Source: Halieaceae bacterium (GTDB lineage: Bacteria; Pseudomonadota; Gammaproteobacteria; Pseudomonadales; Halieaceae). From it: DNA of 64,000 bases. Positions 1-9,341 of the stretch are shown here, in pieces; the first letter of the stretch is position 1, and each line of letters opens with the position of its first letter. A program made the translations under genes and the position numbers. The notes below the pieces were generated by a model. It worked only from the letters and a program-made list of their open reading frames with translations, ran no database searches and was not told the DNA's origin. The stretch spans positions 62,001 to 126,000 of the forward strand of contig CACCPA010000002.1 of assembly GCA_902547755.1 (NCBI GenBank). The letters run 5' to 3'.

Positions 1-617
1 CCAGGGTGCTTCACCATGGGTCGCGGGAAATCGAAGCGATCCGGATCGCCTGTTTGAGCCAAGGCTGCCACATGCGGACCGCCCGGATAGGGTAAATCAA
101 GCAATTTAGCCGTCTTGTCGAAAGCCTCCCCTGCCGCATCGTCAACAGACTCACCCAAAAGCCGATAATCTCCGAACGCATCCGCTCTAATGAGCTGCGT
201 ATGGCCACCCGACACCAGGAGGGCTACGAAGGGATAGCCGGGCGGTTCGTCGGATAAAAGGGGCGCCATTAAATGCCCCTCCATGTGATGAACACCCAAA
301 GAGGGTACCCCCAGTCCCGCGGCAATGGATCGAGCGACAGTTGCACCAACGATAAGCGCACCGAGCAACCCTGGGCCCGACGTGTAAGCAACCGCATCGA
401 TATCGGTCTTATTAAGACACGCATCACACAGAACGCGGTCGATGAGCGGCAAGGTCTTTCGAATATGGTCTCGAGACGCCAGCTCAGGCACCACGCCACC
501 ATACTCTGCGTGCACTGCCACTTGCGAATAGAGTGCCTCGGACAATAAACCCCGCTGAGTGTCATACAGTGCAACACCTGTCTCGTCGCAACTGGTTTCT
601 AAGCCCAAAACAACCAA
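1..617 (-). CDS. tsaD: tRNA N6-threonylcarbamoyladenosine transferase TsaD (partial, N-terminal part)
   Basis: TsaD transfers threonylcarbamoyl to A37 of ANN-decoding tRNAs, working in the cytoplasm with TsaB and TsaE. The minus-strand frame reads [11 protein letters not shown] near the start, then [16 protein letters not shown] and [10 protein letters not shown], which are hallmark motifs of the Kae1/TsaD ASKHA fold; the metal-binding HxxxH is in HHMEGH. About 205 codons are present and the gene runs off the left edge; the family is usually about 340 residues. No ATG lies at the expected place. A TTG at 615-617 gives MVVLGLETS, which aligns with the usual start, so I infer a TTG start. It is divergent from rpsU, the usual gammaproteobacterial arrangement. 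Confidence 0.95.
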   Translation of the reverse strand, partial: MVVLGLETSCDETGVALYDTQRGLLSEALYSQVAVHAEYGGVVPELASRDHIRKTLPLIDRVLCDACLNKTDIDAVAYTSGPGLLGALIVGATVARSIAAGLGVPSLGVHHMEGHLMAPLLSDEPPGYPFVALLVSGGHTQLIRADAFGDYRLLGESVDDAAGEAFDKTAKLLDLPYPGGPHVAALAQTGDPDRFDFPRPMVKHP

Positions 618-664
618 AATTCAGTGTCCCTCAAAAAATGCGGAAGTTAGCACGATGTTAGCCT

Positions 665-693
665 TTGCAAAACGTCGCTGGCCTACCTATACT
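665..693 (+). promoter_or_regulatory. Sigma70 promoter of the rpsU-dnaG-rpoD cluster
   Basis: TTGCAA at 665-670 and TATACT at 688-693 are separated by exactly 17 bases, close to the sigma70 consensus. The start point would fall near 700, leaving a leader of about 55 bases before the rpsU ATG at 755. This is the expected place for the macromolecular-synthesis operon promoter. Confidence 0.7.
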
Positions 694-754
694 GCGCGCC
701 CTTAAATTTGATGTGGCGACTACCCGCTCATCAGTTAACGACAGGATTAGTTTA

Positions 755-970
755 ATGCCTTCAGTAAAGGTAAAAGAGAACGAGCCCTTTGACGTTGCTT
801 TACGCCGATTCAAGCGTTCGTGCGAAAAAGCCGGTCTTCTGGCCGAAGTTCGCAAGCGCGAGCACTACGAAAAGCCGACCACGGTTCGCAAGCGTGCCGC
901 TGCTGCAGCTGTGAAGCGTCACCTAAAGAAAATGTCTCGGGAAAACCGCAAGCGTCAGCGTTTGTACTAA
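755..970 (+). CDS. rpsU: 30S ribosomal protein bS21
   Basis: This is the small basic protein bS21 of the 30S platform, needed for efficient initiation on mRNA. It has 71 residues, the standard length: [20 protein letters not shown] at the start and a basic tail ending in RKRQRLY. The frame is open upstream to 665, but the ATG at 755 gives the conserved N-terminus and has AGGA (741-744) at a workable distance. It is the first gene of the rpsU-yqeY-dnaG-rpoD cluster and sits just downstream of a good sigma70 promoter. Confidence 0.98.
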   Translation: MPSVKVKENEPFDVALRRFKRSCEKAGLLAEVRKREHYEKPTTVRKRAAAAAVKRHLKKMSRENRKRQRLY

Positions 971-989
971 AACCCTACCGACTAGCGAG

Positions 990-1448
990 ATGACGGATTC
1001 CGAAAATTTAGTCGCCCGAATCAAGGCCTCAATGAAAGAGGCCATGAAGGCACGAGCAAAAGAGCGTCTCGCCACCATCCGGCTAATTCAGGCCGAATTC
1101 AAACGCGTTGAAGTTGACGAGCGAATCGAAATCGACGACGCGAGAGCGCTTGCGATCATGGACAAGATGGTCAAGCAGCGTCGGGATTCCATTAGCCAGT
1201 TTGAGAGCGCAGGCCGTGACGAATTAGCCGCTATTGAGCGAGCCGAAATCAGCGTCATTCAAGAATTCCTCCCACAGCAGCTCAGCGAAGATGAAATCCT
1301 CGCTATCATCGACGATGCGCTTAGCGGTATCGATGCAACGGGCATGGCTGCCATGGGGCCGCTGATGGGTCTCATCAAGCCCAAATTGCAGGGTCGCGCC
1401 GACATGGGTGCCGTATCCAAGTTAGTTAAGGCTAAACTGACGGCTTAA
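990..1448 (+). CDS. yqeY: GatB/YqeY family protein
   Basis: This 152-residue protein has the helical YqeY fold, related to the tail domain of the GatB subunit of tRNA-dependent amidotransferase. Recognisable parts are the N-terminal RIKASMKEAMKAR helix, an RIEIDDARAL segment, VKQRRDSI and the terminal ADMGAVSKLVKAKL. In many proteobacteria it lies between rpsU and dnaG, as here, 19 bases after rpsU. Its biochemical role is unsettled; an action on tRNA has been proposed from the homology. Length and position are normal. Confidence 0.93.
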   Translation: MTDSENLVARIKASMKEAMKARAKERLATIRLIQAEFKRVEVDERIEIDDARALAIMDKMVKQRRDSISQFESAGRDELAAIERAEISVIQEFLPQQLSEDEILAIIDDALSGIDATGMAAMGPLMGLIKPKLQGRADMGAVSKLVKAKLTA

Positions 1449-1470
1449 TCACCGGCTAAGGTCATCCAAC

Positions 1471-3336
1471 ATGGCCCGACTTCCACAGGCATTTATCGAC
1501 CAAGTCCTTGACCGGACCGATATCGTTGATGTGGTTGATCGCCGGGTAAAACTAAAAAAGGCGGGTAAGAACTACTCAGCTTGCTGCCCATTCCATCAGG
1601 AAAAAACCCCTTCCTTTTCTGTTAATCCCGAAAAGCAGTTCTACTACTGCTTTGGCTGCGGTGCAGGCGGCAACGCGTTGGGCTTTGTAATGGATTACGA
1701 GCGGATGGAGTTTCGCGAGGCCATTGAGTCCCTCGCACAAGCGGCCGGCATGGAACTGCCAGTAGAAGAAGCCGACGCTACTACTCAGATAGATCATCAA
1801 AAACCCCTTTATGAGTCCATGGATAAAGCGACGCGATTGTATGAGTCGCTTCTGCGGAAGCATCCCACTCGGGGGCGTGTTGTCGACTACCTGAAACAAC
1901 GCGGTTTGTCAGGTGAGATAGCCCGAGACTTTCGACTGGGTTTTGCGCCTGAAGGGTGGGATAACCTCATGACCACCCTGTCGTCGGAAGAAGATATTGA
2001 GCATGCACTAACGGCAGGGCTCTTAATTGAAAATGACTCGGGGCGAAAATACGATCGTTTCAGAGATCGCGTTATTTTCCCGATCGTAAATCAACGCGGT
2101 AAGGTCATTGCCATGGGCGGCCGAGTACTGGGAGATGGAAAACCCAAGTACCTCAATTCGCCAGAGACGCCGCTGTTTTCAAAGTCGCATGAGCTTTACG
2201 GTCTCCACCATATCCGCAAATTTGCGAAGAACGTCTCGCGCATTGTTGTCGTGGAAGGCTATATGGATGTTATTGCGCTAGCGCAATTTGGCATCCATTA
2301 CGCGGTAGCGACATTGGGAACGTCAGTGGGCAAGCCCCATTTAGAAATGCTTTTCCGGCGCGTAGACCAGGTCGTATTCTGCTTCGACGGTGATGAGGCC
2401 GGTAGAAAAGCCGCGTTCCGAGGGATGGAAGCCGCCCTACCCATGATGGAAGACGGACGCCAAGTGAAATTCCTTTTCCTCCCAGAGGGCGAGGATCCGG
2501 ACAGTGTAGTGCGCAACAAAGGCTCCCAGCACCTCGAGCATTTATTCGATAACGCTGATCCTCTGGAGACTTTCCTGTTCGATCAAATGGCACAGGGAAT
2601 CGATCTCGACACCATGGATGGCAAGGCGCGGCTGTCAAAATTGGTAGCGCCCTACATCAACCTCATTCCTGACGGTGTGTTCAAAACACTCTTATTCAAA
2701 GCGCTCGCGACTCGCACGGATATGGATGTCGACAGCTTGCGGCGATTGAGAGAAATCGAGAAGCCTACGAGAGCAGACTATGACTCCGCTCCCGAAGCAG
2801 AGCCCGGCGAGATACAAAGCGAAGCTGACGCGCCCTTTGATTATCCTGGGGGATATGAGTCGCTTCCCGACAGTGAAGGTCACTATGGGGCCCCGGCGCA
2901 GATGGAGCCTCATAGTGCTGTCCTCTTGCGGGCGCTGGGCTTGCTGGTACTCAAGCCATCCTCAGCAAACGCGGTAACCGATGAACTGCTTCCCGAGCAA
3001 GGCGGGATACTCAGCAACTTGCTTCGTGATGTTGTAAGACAGGTGCGTGAAACCCCTGAACTCAGCACAGCCGCCCTACTCGGCTACTGGATGGGCACCG
3101 ATGAAGGCGAACTACTGAGTGAGGCCGCTGCGAAAGAGGTCATCGATGATGAACAGCACATTAGCGAACACCTGATGGCGATCCTAAATAAGCTTTCGAG
3201 AGATCGGCATGTCACTCTTTTGCGTAAACGCGCTGAAACATTGAAATCTGTGGCCTACACTGATTTAAGCAACGAGCAAAAGCGCGAGCTCGTAGCATTG
3301 ACGACTGAGATAAGACAACTCTCTGGACGAAACTAA
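1471..3336 (+). CDS. dnaG: DNA primase DnaG
   Basis: DnaG makes RNA primers at the replication fork and is recruited by DnaB helicase. The 621-residue protein has an N-terminal zinc-binding domain (C39, H42, and the YYCFGC pair near residues 60-63), an RNA-polymerase core, and a Toprim centre with EGYMDVIAL (E262) and DGDEAG (D306, D308), matching the E. coli catalytic acids in position. An acidic linker near 430-470 precedes the C-terminal helicase-binding domain, ending in TTEIRQLSGRN. It starts 22 bases after yqeY, consistent with co-transcription. Confidence 0.98.
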   Translation: MARLPQAFIDQVLDRTDIVDVVDRRVKLKKAGKNYSACCPFHQEKTPSFSVNPEKQFYYCFGCGAGGNALGFVMDYERMEFREAIESLAQAAGMELPVEEADATTQIDHQKPLYESMDKATRLYESLLRKHPTRGRVVDYLKQRGLSGEIARDFRLGFAPEGWDNLMTTLSSEEDIEHALTAGLLIENDSGRKYDRFRDRVIFPIVNQRGKVIAMGGRVLGDGKPKYLNSPETPLFSKSHELYGLHHIRKFAKNVSRIVVVEGYMDVIALAQFGIHYAVATLGTSVGKPHLEMLFRRVDQVVFCFDGDEAGRKAAFRGMEAALPMMEDGRQVKFLFLPEGEDPDSVVRNKGSQHLEHLFDNADPLETFLFDQMAQGIDLDTMDGKARLSKLVAPYINLIPDGVFKTLLFKALATRTDMDVDSLRRLREIEKPTRADYDSAPEAEPGEIQSEADAPFDYPGGYESLPDSEGHYGAPAQMEPHSAVLLRALGLLVLKPSSANAVTDELLPEQGGILSNLLRDVVRQVRETPELSTAALLGYWMGTDEGELLSEAAAKEVIDDEQHISEHLMAILNKLSRDRHVTLLRKRAETLKSVAYTDLSNEQKRELVALTTEIRQLSGRN

Positions 3337-3480
3337 CGCGCTGATCGTTCAGGGCGCGGAAATACTGATAAAAATTGAATAAAACGTTCAAAGTCCAAGT
3401 TTTGACATGGCTTATTGCACCTGCGACCGCTATTATTGCGGGCTTATTTTTTTTCGACCCCTTTTTCTCCGGACCGATAC

Positions 3481-5289
3481 ATGTCTGATTCGCTACAACA
3501 ACAATCTCGCCTGAAGCAACTGATTGCAAAAGGCAAAGAGCAAGGCTACCTAACTTACGCCGAGGTTAATGATCACCTTCCTCAAGATATTTCGGAGCCG
3601 GACCAGGTCGAAGACATCATTCAGATGATCAATGACATGGGTATTCAGGTGTTCGAACAGGCGCCTGATGCCGATGAACTGTTGTTAACCGAGGGCGATC
3701 GCTCCGCTGACGAAATTGCGGCTGCTGAGGCTGCCGCGGCACTGGCGGCCGTTGAGAACGAAGCGGGAAGAACGACCGATCCTGTGCGCATGTACATGCG
3801 AGAAATGGGCACAGTTGAGCTTCTAACGCGTGAAGGCGAAATCGTGATTGCCAAGCGTATCGAGGAAGGCATTCGGGAATTAATGGCTGCCCTGGCCTTC
3901 TACCCGGGCATTGCACGCAAGCTTTGCGATGAGTACGACCTAGTAGCCAAAGAAGAACGTAAACTCGCCGACATTCTTGTGGGCTACCTAGACCCTGCTG
4001 ATCATGTGCCGTCAGCGCAAGAAATTGCGGAGCAGAACGCGAACAACAGCAGTGACGATTCTGAAGAAACAGCGGACACGGGGCCCGATCCTGTCGAAGC
4101 GAAAAAGCGTTTCACGGCATTGAAGCGTCAGTGCACGAAGACAGAAAAGACGCTGGACGAAAAAGACTTCGACAGTAAAGAAGCTCAGAAAGAAATGACC
4201 AAGCTGGGTGAACTCTTTAAGTTCTTCAAGCTGACGCCGCGCGTATTTGATCCGCTAGTTGAAACACCCAGAGCAGTACTGGCCGTCGTTCGAGAGTCAG
4301 AGCGAGAACTCATGCGAATTGTGGTGCGCGAGTGCCGCATGGATCGGAAAGATTTCATCAAGAGCTTTCAGGGATCAGAAAGCAACCTCGAGTGGATCGA
4401 CGGTGCGACGAAAAAGGCAGACGTCGCCGAGCGCTTGGCCAATTATCAAGAAGACATTGTCCGACTCCAAAAGCGCATTGGCATCATTGAGGACGAAGTA
4501 GGCCTATCCACACTTGAGATCAAAGAGATTAACCGTCGCATGAGCATGGGCGAGGCGCGTGCGCGGCGGGCCAAGAAGGAGATGGTAGAAGCCAACCTTC
4601 GACTGGTTATTTCTATTGCAAAGAAATACACCAACCGCGGCCTCCAGTTCTTGGACCTCATCCAAGAGGGCAACATTGGCCTAATGAAGGCGGTTGATAA
4701 GTTTGAATATCGACGCGGCTACAAATTCTCTACCTACGCGACGTGGTGGATTCGTCAGGCGATCACACGATCGATTGCCGACCAGGCGCGCACGATTCGG
4801 ATTCCTGTGCACATGATCGAAACGATCAACAAGCTCAATCGAATCTCTCGTCAGATGCTGCAAGAGATGGGACGTGAGCCTACGCCTGAAGAGCTGGGTG
4901 AGCGCATGGACATGCCGGAGGACAAAGTACGTAAGGTCCTGAAAATCGCTAAAGAGCCTATCTCGATGGAGACGCCCATTGGCGATGATGAAGATTCGCA
5001 TCTTGGCGATTTCATTGAGGACGTCACGATCGCAAGTCCCGTTGATGCCGCCACTGACGAAGGCTTGACCGAAGCGACTCGTGAAGTCCTGGGCGGTTTG
5101 ACTGCGCGTGAGGCCAAAGTACTCCGTATGCGTTTCGGCATCGACATGAATACAGACCACACCCTTGAAGAAGTCGGTAAGCAGTTTGACGTGACTCGTG
5201 AGCGTATTCGTCAGATCGAAGCCAAGGCGCTACGAAAACTTCGTCACCCGACTCGGTCGGATTACCTGAGAAGCTTCCTCGACGACTGA
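3481..5289 (+). CDS. rpoD: RNA polymerase primary sigma factor RpoD (sigma70)
   Basis: This is the housekeeping sigma factor. The frame is open from 3415, but the ATG at 3481 gives the conserved region 1.1 start ([20 protein letters not shown]) and a 602-residue protein of normal size. Region 1.2 follows ([11 protein letters not shown]), then a long acidic non-conserved insert, region 2 ([30 protein letters not shown]), region 3 and region 4 with its helix-turn-helix ([14 protein letters not shown]). The gap of about 145 bases after dnaG is AT-rich and contains TTGACA at 3402-3407. I could not find a well-spaced -10, so an internal promoter is plausible but unproven. Confidence 0.98.
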   Translation: MSDSLQQQSRLKQLIAKGKEQGYLTYAEVNDHLPQDISEPDQVEDIIQMINDMGIQVFEQAPDADELLLTEGDRSADEIAAAEAAAALAAVENEAGRTTDPVRMYMREMGTVELLTREGEIVIAKRIEEGIRELMAALAFYPGIARKLCDEYDLVAKEERKLADILVGYLDPADHVPSAQEIAEQNANNSSDDSEETADTGPDPVEAKKRFTALKRQCTKTEKTLDEKDFDSKEAQKEMTKLGELFKFFKLTPRVFDPLVETPRAVLAVVRESERELMRIVVRECRMDRKDFIKSFQGSESNLEWIDGATKKADVAERLANYQEDIVRLQKRIGIIEDEVGLSTLEIKEINRRMSMGEARARRAKKEMVEANLRLVISIAKKYTNRGLQFLDLIQEGNIGLMKAVDKFEYRRGYKFSTYATWWIRQAITRSIADQARTIRIPVHMIETINKLNRISRQMLQEMGREPTPEELGERMDMPEDKVRKVLKIAKEPISMETPIGDDEDSHLGDFIEDVTIASPVDAATDEGLTEATREVLGGLTAREAKVLRMRFGIDMNTDHTLEEVGKQFDVTRERIRQIEAKALRKLRHPTRSDYLRSFLDD

Positions 5290-5319
5290 GTCGGTTGAAC
5301 CACGCGTTTTTCTGAAACG

Positions 5320-5784
5320 CTATTGATACAGCCGAATCCCGTAGGCGCGCCTCAACTCGTCCAGTGGCGTGTTCATCATGTCCTCGGTGACATCTGAATG
5401 CGGCCACTTGGCCGACATACTTCGCACACGACGAACCCAGATCCAGAAAAACAACGGCAGGTAATACGTCAGCAAAAGCGTGTAGGCCTTCACTCGTCCG
5501 CCCATTAACTGAATACCTTCCTCGTTGAGCATCTGCACGTCTGGATCCATTGCGTAGGCCCTAAGCTCGTCTCCATTGATCGTCGTGCCAAAAAGAATCC
5601 ATGGCTTCAAAAGGATCTCTCCCTGAAGCGATGTATCACACCCAAACAGGACATGAGTAAGATCGTGATCGATGAACGTCTTGCCTTTGCGTCGCGAGAC
5701 CACGGCCACTTCTGGCGCATGCCGATACAACTCCTCAAGGCCATCGCGCAGGGTTAAACAACAATCTTGTTGCATGAACTGCAT
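5320..5784 (-). CDS. Short Coq4-like protein with HDxxHx11E metal motif
   Basis: This is a 154-residue protein. Residues 40-56 read HDLTHVLFGCDTSLQGE, an exact match to the HDxxHx(11)E zinc-ligand pattern of Coq4, the ubiquinone-biosynthesis organiser/decarboxylase. A hydrophobic stretch (YTLLLTYYLPLFFWIWV) near residues 100-118 suggests membrane contact. The protein is shorter than mitochondrial Coq4 (over 220 residues). I chose the ATG at 5784 because it follows a G-rich stretch (GGGGGGCGG); a TTG at 5796 and an ATG at 5775 are alternatives. It converges on rpoD. Membership of the Coq4 superfamily is likely from the motif; a role in quinone metabolism is inference. Confidence 0.7.
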   Translation of the reverse strand: MQFMQQDCCLTLRDGLEELYRHAPEVAVVSRRKGKTFIDHDLTHVLFGCDTSLQGEILLKPWILFGTTINGDELRAYAMDPDVQMLNEEGIQLMGGRVKAYTLLLTYYLPLFFWIWVRRVRSMSAKWPHSDVTEDMMNTPLDELRRAYGIRLYQ

Positions 5785-5982
5785 ACCGCCCCCCAACTTT
5801 TTTCTTTAATCCTAGCGTGTTTGATTACGCTCTGCATCCTCACAAAGTCCGCACCCTCGGAAAGCGTTCGTAAGGTGCGATTGAGGTGGCATTGCAGCGG
5901 CAGATACATGGCTGACGAAACGGCTGACGAATTAGAAGCGACCCATCAATCAACTCAGTCATGGGTGCGCGTTTTCGATGGA

Positions 5983-6026
5983 GCGCTTTTTTCTACGGAG
6001 AGCTTTTTTATAGAAAGCTTTTTCTA
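5983..6026 (+). repeat. Three imperfect T-tract repeats upstream of the cytochrome operon
   Basis: Three short direct copies follow one another: GCTTTTTTCTA from about 5985, GCTTTTTTATA from 6002 and GCTTTTTCTA from 6017, spaced 15-17 bases. They lie 55-100 bases before the cytochrome c gene at 6081. They could be a protein-binding or bent region in the promoter, or a slippage product. The rest of 5797-6080 shows no convincing gene. Confidence 0.4.
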
Positions 6027-6080
6027 AAGAGAGCACCGTTTATACTTACAAACTGACTCCGAGGTACAAGAAGCTGGCAA

Positions 6081-6698
6081 ATGACATTAAGCCAAAAGCT
6101 CGCCACACTACTCCTAGCTATCAGCGCGTTATCTGCGCCTTCGTTAGCCGATGATGCATACCAGACGCATTGCGCTTCGTGCCATGACGCTACGGGCGCG
6201 GGCAACCCGTCATTAGGCGCGCCAAACTTAACGCTCTTTTCCAGTGCGTACCTACAGCGTCAGTTGAGGGGCTTTCGGGAGGGATGGCGAGATACAACTG
6301 CCCCCTACACTCAGACCATGAGCTCAGCAGTCGGTGCTTTGGATGCTGACGTCATCGCTGAGGCAGTCCTCGCGATTAATCGCCTCCCTGATTCGCGAAA
6401 AATTTCGGTGGCAAAACCTGCAGCAGGAAACGCGGATCGCGGTGCGGACTTGTACACCGCCTACTGTGGCGCCTGTCATGGAACAACCGCAGGTGGCAAT
6501 GACGCATTGGGTGCGCCCAGTTTACTGGGGCTCAATGGGCGCTACTTGGCACGTCAGTACGGTCATTTTAGTGATGGCCGGCGTGGCTTCCATGCCGATG
6601 ATCGCTATGGGAAGCAGATGACCCGTCTGTCGCGCTCACTCAAAGACCCGTCCCTCATCGATGATGTCAGTGCTTATGTGGCGCAGCTGTCTCAGTAG
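6081..6698 (+). CDS. Periplasmic dihaem cytochrome c (c4-like)
   Basis: This 205-residue protein has a signal peptide (cleavage probably after PSLADD or just before) and two class I cytochrome domains with haem sites CASCH (31-35) and CGACH (129-133). The two halves resemble each other (GAPNLTLFSSAYLQRQLRGF and LGAPSLLGLNGRYLARQYGHF), as in cytochrome c4, a periplasmic electron carrier. Likely axial methionines are in YTQTMSSAV and YGKQMTRLS. It is the first gene of a four-gene unit, and its 3' end overlaps the start of the peroxidase-like gene. I infer that it passes electrons to or from the downstream haem proteins. Confidence 0.9.
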   Translation: MTLSQKLATLLLAISALSAPSLADDAYQTHCASCHDATGAGNPSLGAPNLTLFSSAYLQRQLRGFREGWRDTTAPYTQTMSSAVGALDADVIAEAVLAINRLPDSRKISVAKPAAGNADRGADLYTAYCGACHGTTAGGNDALGAPSLLGLNGRYLARQYGHFSDGRRGFHADDRYGKQMTRLSRSLKDPSLIDDVSAYVAQLSQ

Positions 6699-7890
6699 AT
6701 TTTCGCTGAATGGCCCGAGAGCGCTCGGGCTCTGCACTTTTTTTCTCTGGCTGCCACAGTCACTAACGGCAGACGAACTTCACCATGCATTTGAACTCGC
6801 CACTCACTGCCCGCCCGGTTTCAAACTCACCGAAGAGCGCCGCTGCGAACTCAATAGCTTGTACGATAATTATCATTCGCCGCACGATAGTGGTGTGGGC
6901 GGGCCTCGAGCAGGTCTACCCGAAATTCGCGATGGTTTCTCACCACAGGTCATTGATCTCGGCCGTTATCTTTTCTTCGACCCCATACTGTCGGCAGATA
7001 AGAGCATTGCCTGCTCGAGCTGCCATGACCCCGATTATGGCTTCGCCGACGGACTTGGACGGGCAAGTGGAATTAACAAGACTGTGCTCGACCGCTCGGC
7101 GCCCAGTTTGTGGAACATTGGCTTTTTCGACACCCTGCTTTGGGATGGCAGTAAATCCTCGCTTGAAGAGCAATTGATTGGTCCACTCTATTCTGACAAG
7201 GAAATGGGTAATCGACCTGACCAGCTGATTGCTGACCTGCGATCTAACGCAATCTACCAAAATCTATTCACGGTCGCTTTTGGCCCGGGCGAAATACAAC
7301 TCGATCAGGTCTACACGGCCATAACCGCATTTGAATCGTCGCTCGTATCGCTCAACAGCCGATACGATTTTTACGCGCACGGCCTTCAAACAGCGCTATC
7401 ACCCAGTGAACTCGAAGGGCTCAACGTGTTCCGATCATTCGTTTCTCGCTGTGGTGAATGCCATACACCGCCGCTGTTTAGTAATCAGGAGATCGCCATC
7501 ATCGGCGTGCCTGAACCTGAGGGGCGACCCTTTGATCCGGGTGCTGGAGCAACCTCTGGCATTCCCAGTCAGCGCGGAGGGTTCAGGGTTCCGAGCTTAC
7601 GTAACATTGCAAAAACAGCACCCTATATGCATCAAGGCAATTTCGAGTCACTCAGAGATACCGTTACCTTTTATAACGGCGGGCGTGGCCATGCGGTCCC
7701 TGAGGACGAGAATTTATTGATTCACTGGCATATTTGGGAGCCAGACTTACGCGAGGAAGAACTCGACAGGCTGGTCGATTTCCTACACGCTCTAACGGAT
7801 GAGGGCTTTATGCCCGAAATACCTAGGCGTCTACCCTCTGGGTTAACTCCGGGCCGCGCAATGAACAGGAATAACCTGACATCGAGGTAA
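6661..7890 (+). CDS. MauG/CcpA-type dihaem cytochrome c peroxidase family protein
   Basis: This periplasmic dihaem enzyme is of the bacterial cytochrome c peroxidase/MauG superfamily. Haem sites are CSSCH (118-122) and CGECH (264-268). Typical flanking motifs are present: LGRYLFFDPILS, RSAPSLWN, DGSKSSLEEQ and RVPSLRNIAKTAPYMHQG. Family members reduce peroxide or oxidise protein side chains; which applies here cannot be read from the sequence. The first ATG overlaps the upstream gene by 38 bases; an ATG at 6676 gives a cleaner signal peptide. The next gene starts 5 bases downstream, so the set is probably one transcript. Confidence 0.88.
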   Translation: MMSVLMWRSCLSRFSLNGPRALGLCTFFLWLPQSLTADELHHAFELATHCPPGFKLTEERRCELNSLYDNYHSPHDSGVGGPRAGLPEIRDGFSPQVIDLGRYLFFDPILSADKSIACSSCHDPDYGFADGLGRASGINKTVLDRSAPSLWNIGFFDTLLWDGSKSSLEEQLIGPLYSDKEMGNRPDQLIADLRSNAIYQNLFTVAFGPGEIQLDQVYTAITAFESSLVSLNSRYDFYAHGLQTALSPSELEGLNVFRSFVSRCGECHTPPLFSNQEIAIIGVPEPEGRPFDPGAGATSGIPSQRGGFRVPSLRNIAKTAPYMHQGNFESLRDTVTFYNGGRGHAVPEDENLLIHWHIWEPDLREEELDRLVDFLHALTDEGFMPEIPRRLPSGLTPGRAMNRNNLTSR

Positions 7891-7895
7891 AAATA

Positions 7896-9341
7896 ATGAT
7901 TAGAAAAACCATTTTTAGGGGGCTGTGGCTTTGCAGCATGGCATTAAGCAGCCTGGCGATCGGTGCGGTTCACGAAGTGAAAGACGGCCAATCTATCCAG
8001 GCGGCCGTGACCAAGGCAAAGGCCGGTGACATAATCAAAGTTTTCCCCGGCACTTACCACGAGACTATCTATGTCGATAAAGATGACATTTCGCTCATCG
8101 GCATCGTGGAAAACGGCGAGTGGGCTCACCTCGATGGTGAAAAAATATTGAACGATGCCATTTTGTATTCGGGGAATGGCTTCAGTGTCGAGTGGTTCAA
8201 GATCACCAAGTACAAAGGCAATGCGATCATGGGCCAGTCGGGTAACAACTTCTCGATTCGCAATAACTGGGTCATCGATACCGGTCTGTATGGCATCTTT
8301 CCAGAATTCGGTCACAACGGGCTCATCGAAAACAATATTCTGAGCGGGATCGAGGATGCTGCCATCTACGTTGGCATGTCTGATTACATCGACGTTCGAA
8401 ATAATCAGGTATTCGATAACGTTGCGGGCATCGAAGTGGAAAACAGCCGGCACGTGTTGGTCGAAGGCAACGTCGCACGAAACAATACCGGCGGCATCTT
8501 GGTATTTATTACGCCGGGGCTACCCATCAAGTCGTCTTACGACGCCATTGTCCGACGTAACTTCGTCACCAATAACAACACACCCAACTTCGCCATCCCC
8601 GGTTCGCTAGTGGCAGGTATCCCATCGGGAACGGGCATTTTGGTGATGTCTGGCGATAAAGTCGTTATCGAAGACAACATCATCACTGGCAATAACACTG
8701 GCGGGATTATCGTAACGAGCGGCGACTTTGTGACAGAGGTGGCCAGCGACAAGGATTCAGACCCCCACTCCGATCAGGTCGAAATACGCAACAACGTCAT
8801 GTTCGATAACGGGAACGACCCTGATGGTGAAATGAAACTACTGATGCTGAGCAAGTTCAGCACCAAAGGCCCTGACATTCTCGCTTACCAAAGTGCCACC
8901 GAGAAGGAACGTGGTAGTTGCATTTCTCGGCGTGAGGCCTACCGATCTTATGGACTCGAGGAGTGGGCGGACTGCGATGCGCCGACTGTGCGAGCAGCCG
9001 ATGCGGTTGCCTCTGCCTCTGATATTGGCACCACACGACAGCTCACCACAAAAATGCTGGAAGCACCGGCTGATCCTAGAATCATCACCGCCGATGCCGG
9101 CGGCGCCGAAGTGATATACAACGGGATTTGCGCCGGCTGCCATGCCTATAACGTGCGACTAATCGGACCACCCGCCCTTGTGATTCAAGCGCAGTACGGT
9201 GACGACGCACAGGCGATCGCCAACTATGTAGCCGAGCCTGTGCGCCGACGGCCCGACTTCCCGAACATGCCGCCTCAAGGGCATATCTCGGAAGAGATGA
9301 GGTTACTGGTGGCCGAGTACATGCTAGGGCTGGACGGGTGA
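7896..9341 (+). CDS. Secreted right-handed beta-helix protein fused to a C-terminal cytochrome c domain
   Basis: This 481-residue protein has a signal peptide (about residues 1-23), a long right-handed parallel beta-helix (about 30-310) built of repeats such as NNWVIDTGLYGIF, NNQVFDNVAGIEVENS and DNIITGNNTGGIIV (NosD/pectate-lyase-like fold), a linker, and a haem site CAGCH at 412-416 followed by a cytochrome-like tail with NMPPQGHIS (possible axial Met). Beta-helix proteins usually bind or cleave polysaccharide or present a repetitive surface; no catalytic residues are obvious. The fused haem and the two cytochrome genes upstream point to periplasmic electron transfer. Its stop overlaps the next start by GTGA. 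Confidence 0.88.
   Translation: MIRKTIFRGLWLCSMALSSLAIGAVHEVKDGQSIQAAVTKAKAGDIIKVFPGTYHETIYVDKDDISLIGIVENGEWAHLDGEKILNDAILYSGNGFSVEWFKITKYKGNAIMGQSGNNFSIRNNWVIDTGLYGIFPEFGHNGLIENNILSGIEDAAIYVGMSDYIDVRNNQVFDNVAGIEVENSRHVLVEGNVARNNTGGILVFITPGLPIKSSYDAIVRRNFVTNNNTPNFAIPGSLVAGIPSGTGILVMSGDKVVIEDNIITGNNTGGIIVTSGDFVTEVASDKDSDPHSDQVEIRNNVMFDNGNDPDGEMKLLMLSKFSTKGPDILAYQSATEKERGSCISRREAYRSYGLEEWADCDAPTVRAADAVASASDIGTTRQLTTKMLEAPADPRIITADAGGAEVIYNGICAGCHAYNVRLIGPPALVIQAQYGDDAQAIANYVAEPVRRRPDFPNMPPQGHISEEMRLLVAEYMLGLDG

Noticed and set aside
3337-3480. Internal rpoD promoter with TTGACA at 3402-3407
   Set aside because: The nearest good -10 (TATTAT at 3431-3436) is 23 bases away, too far for a normal sigma70 promoter, so it is not listed as a feature.
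5767-6027. 86-residue plus-strand frame between the Coq4-like and cytochrome genes
   Set aside because: It overlaps the start of the Coq4-like gene and the T-tract repeats, has a low-complexity tail (SFFIESFF) produced by those repeats, and no SD or recognised domain.
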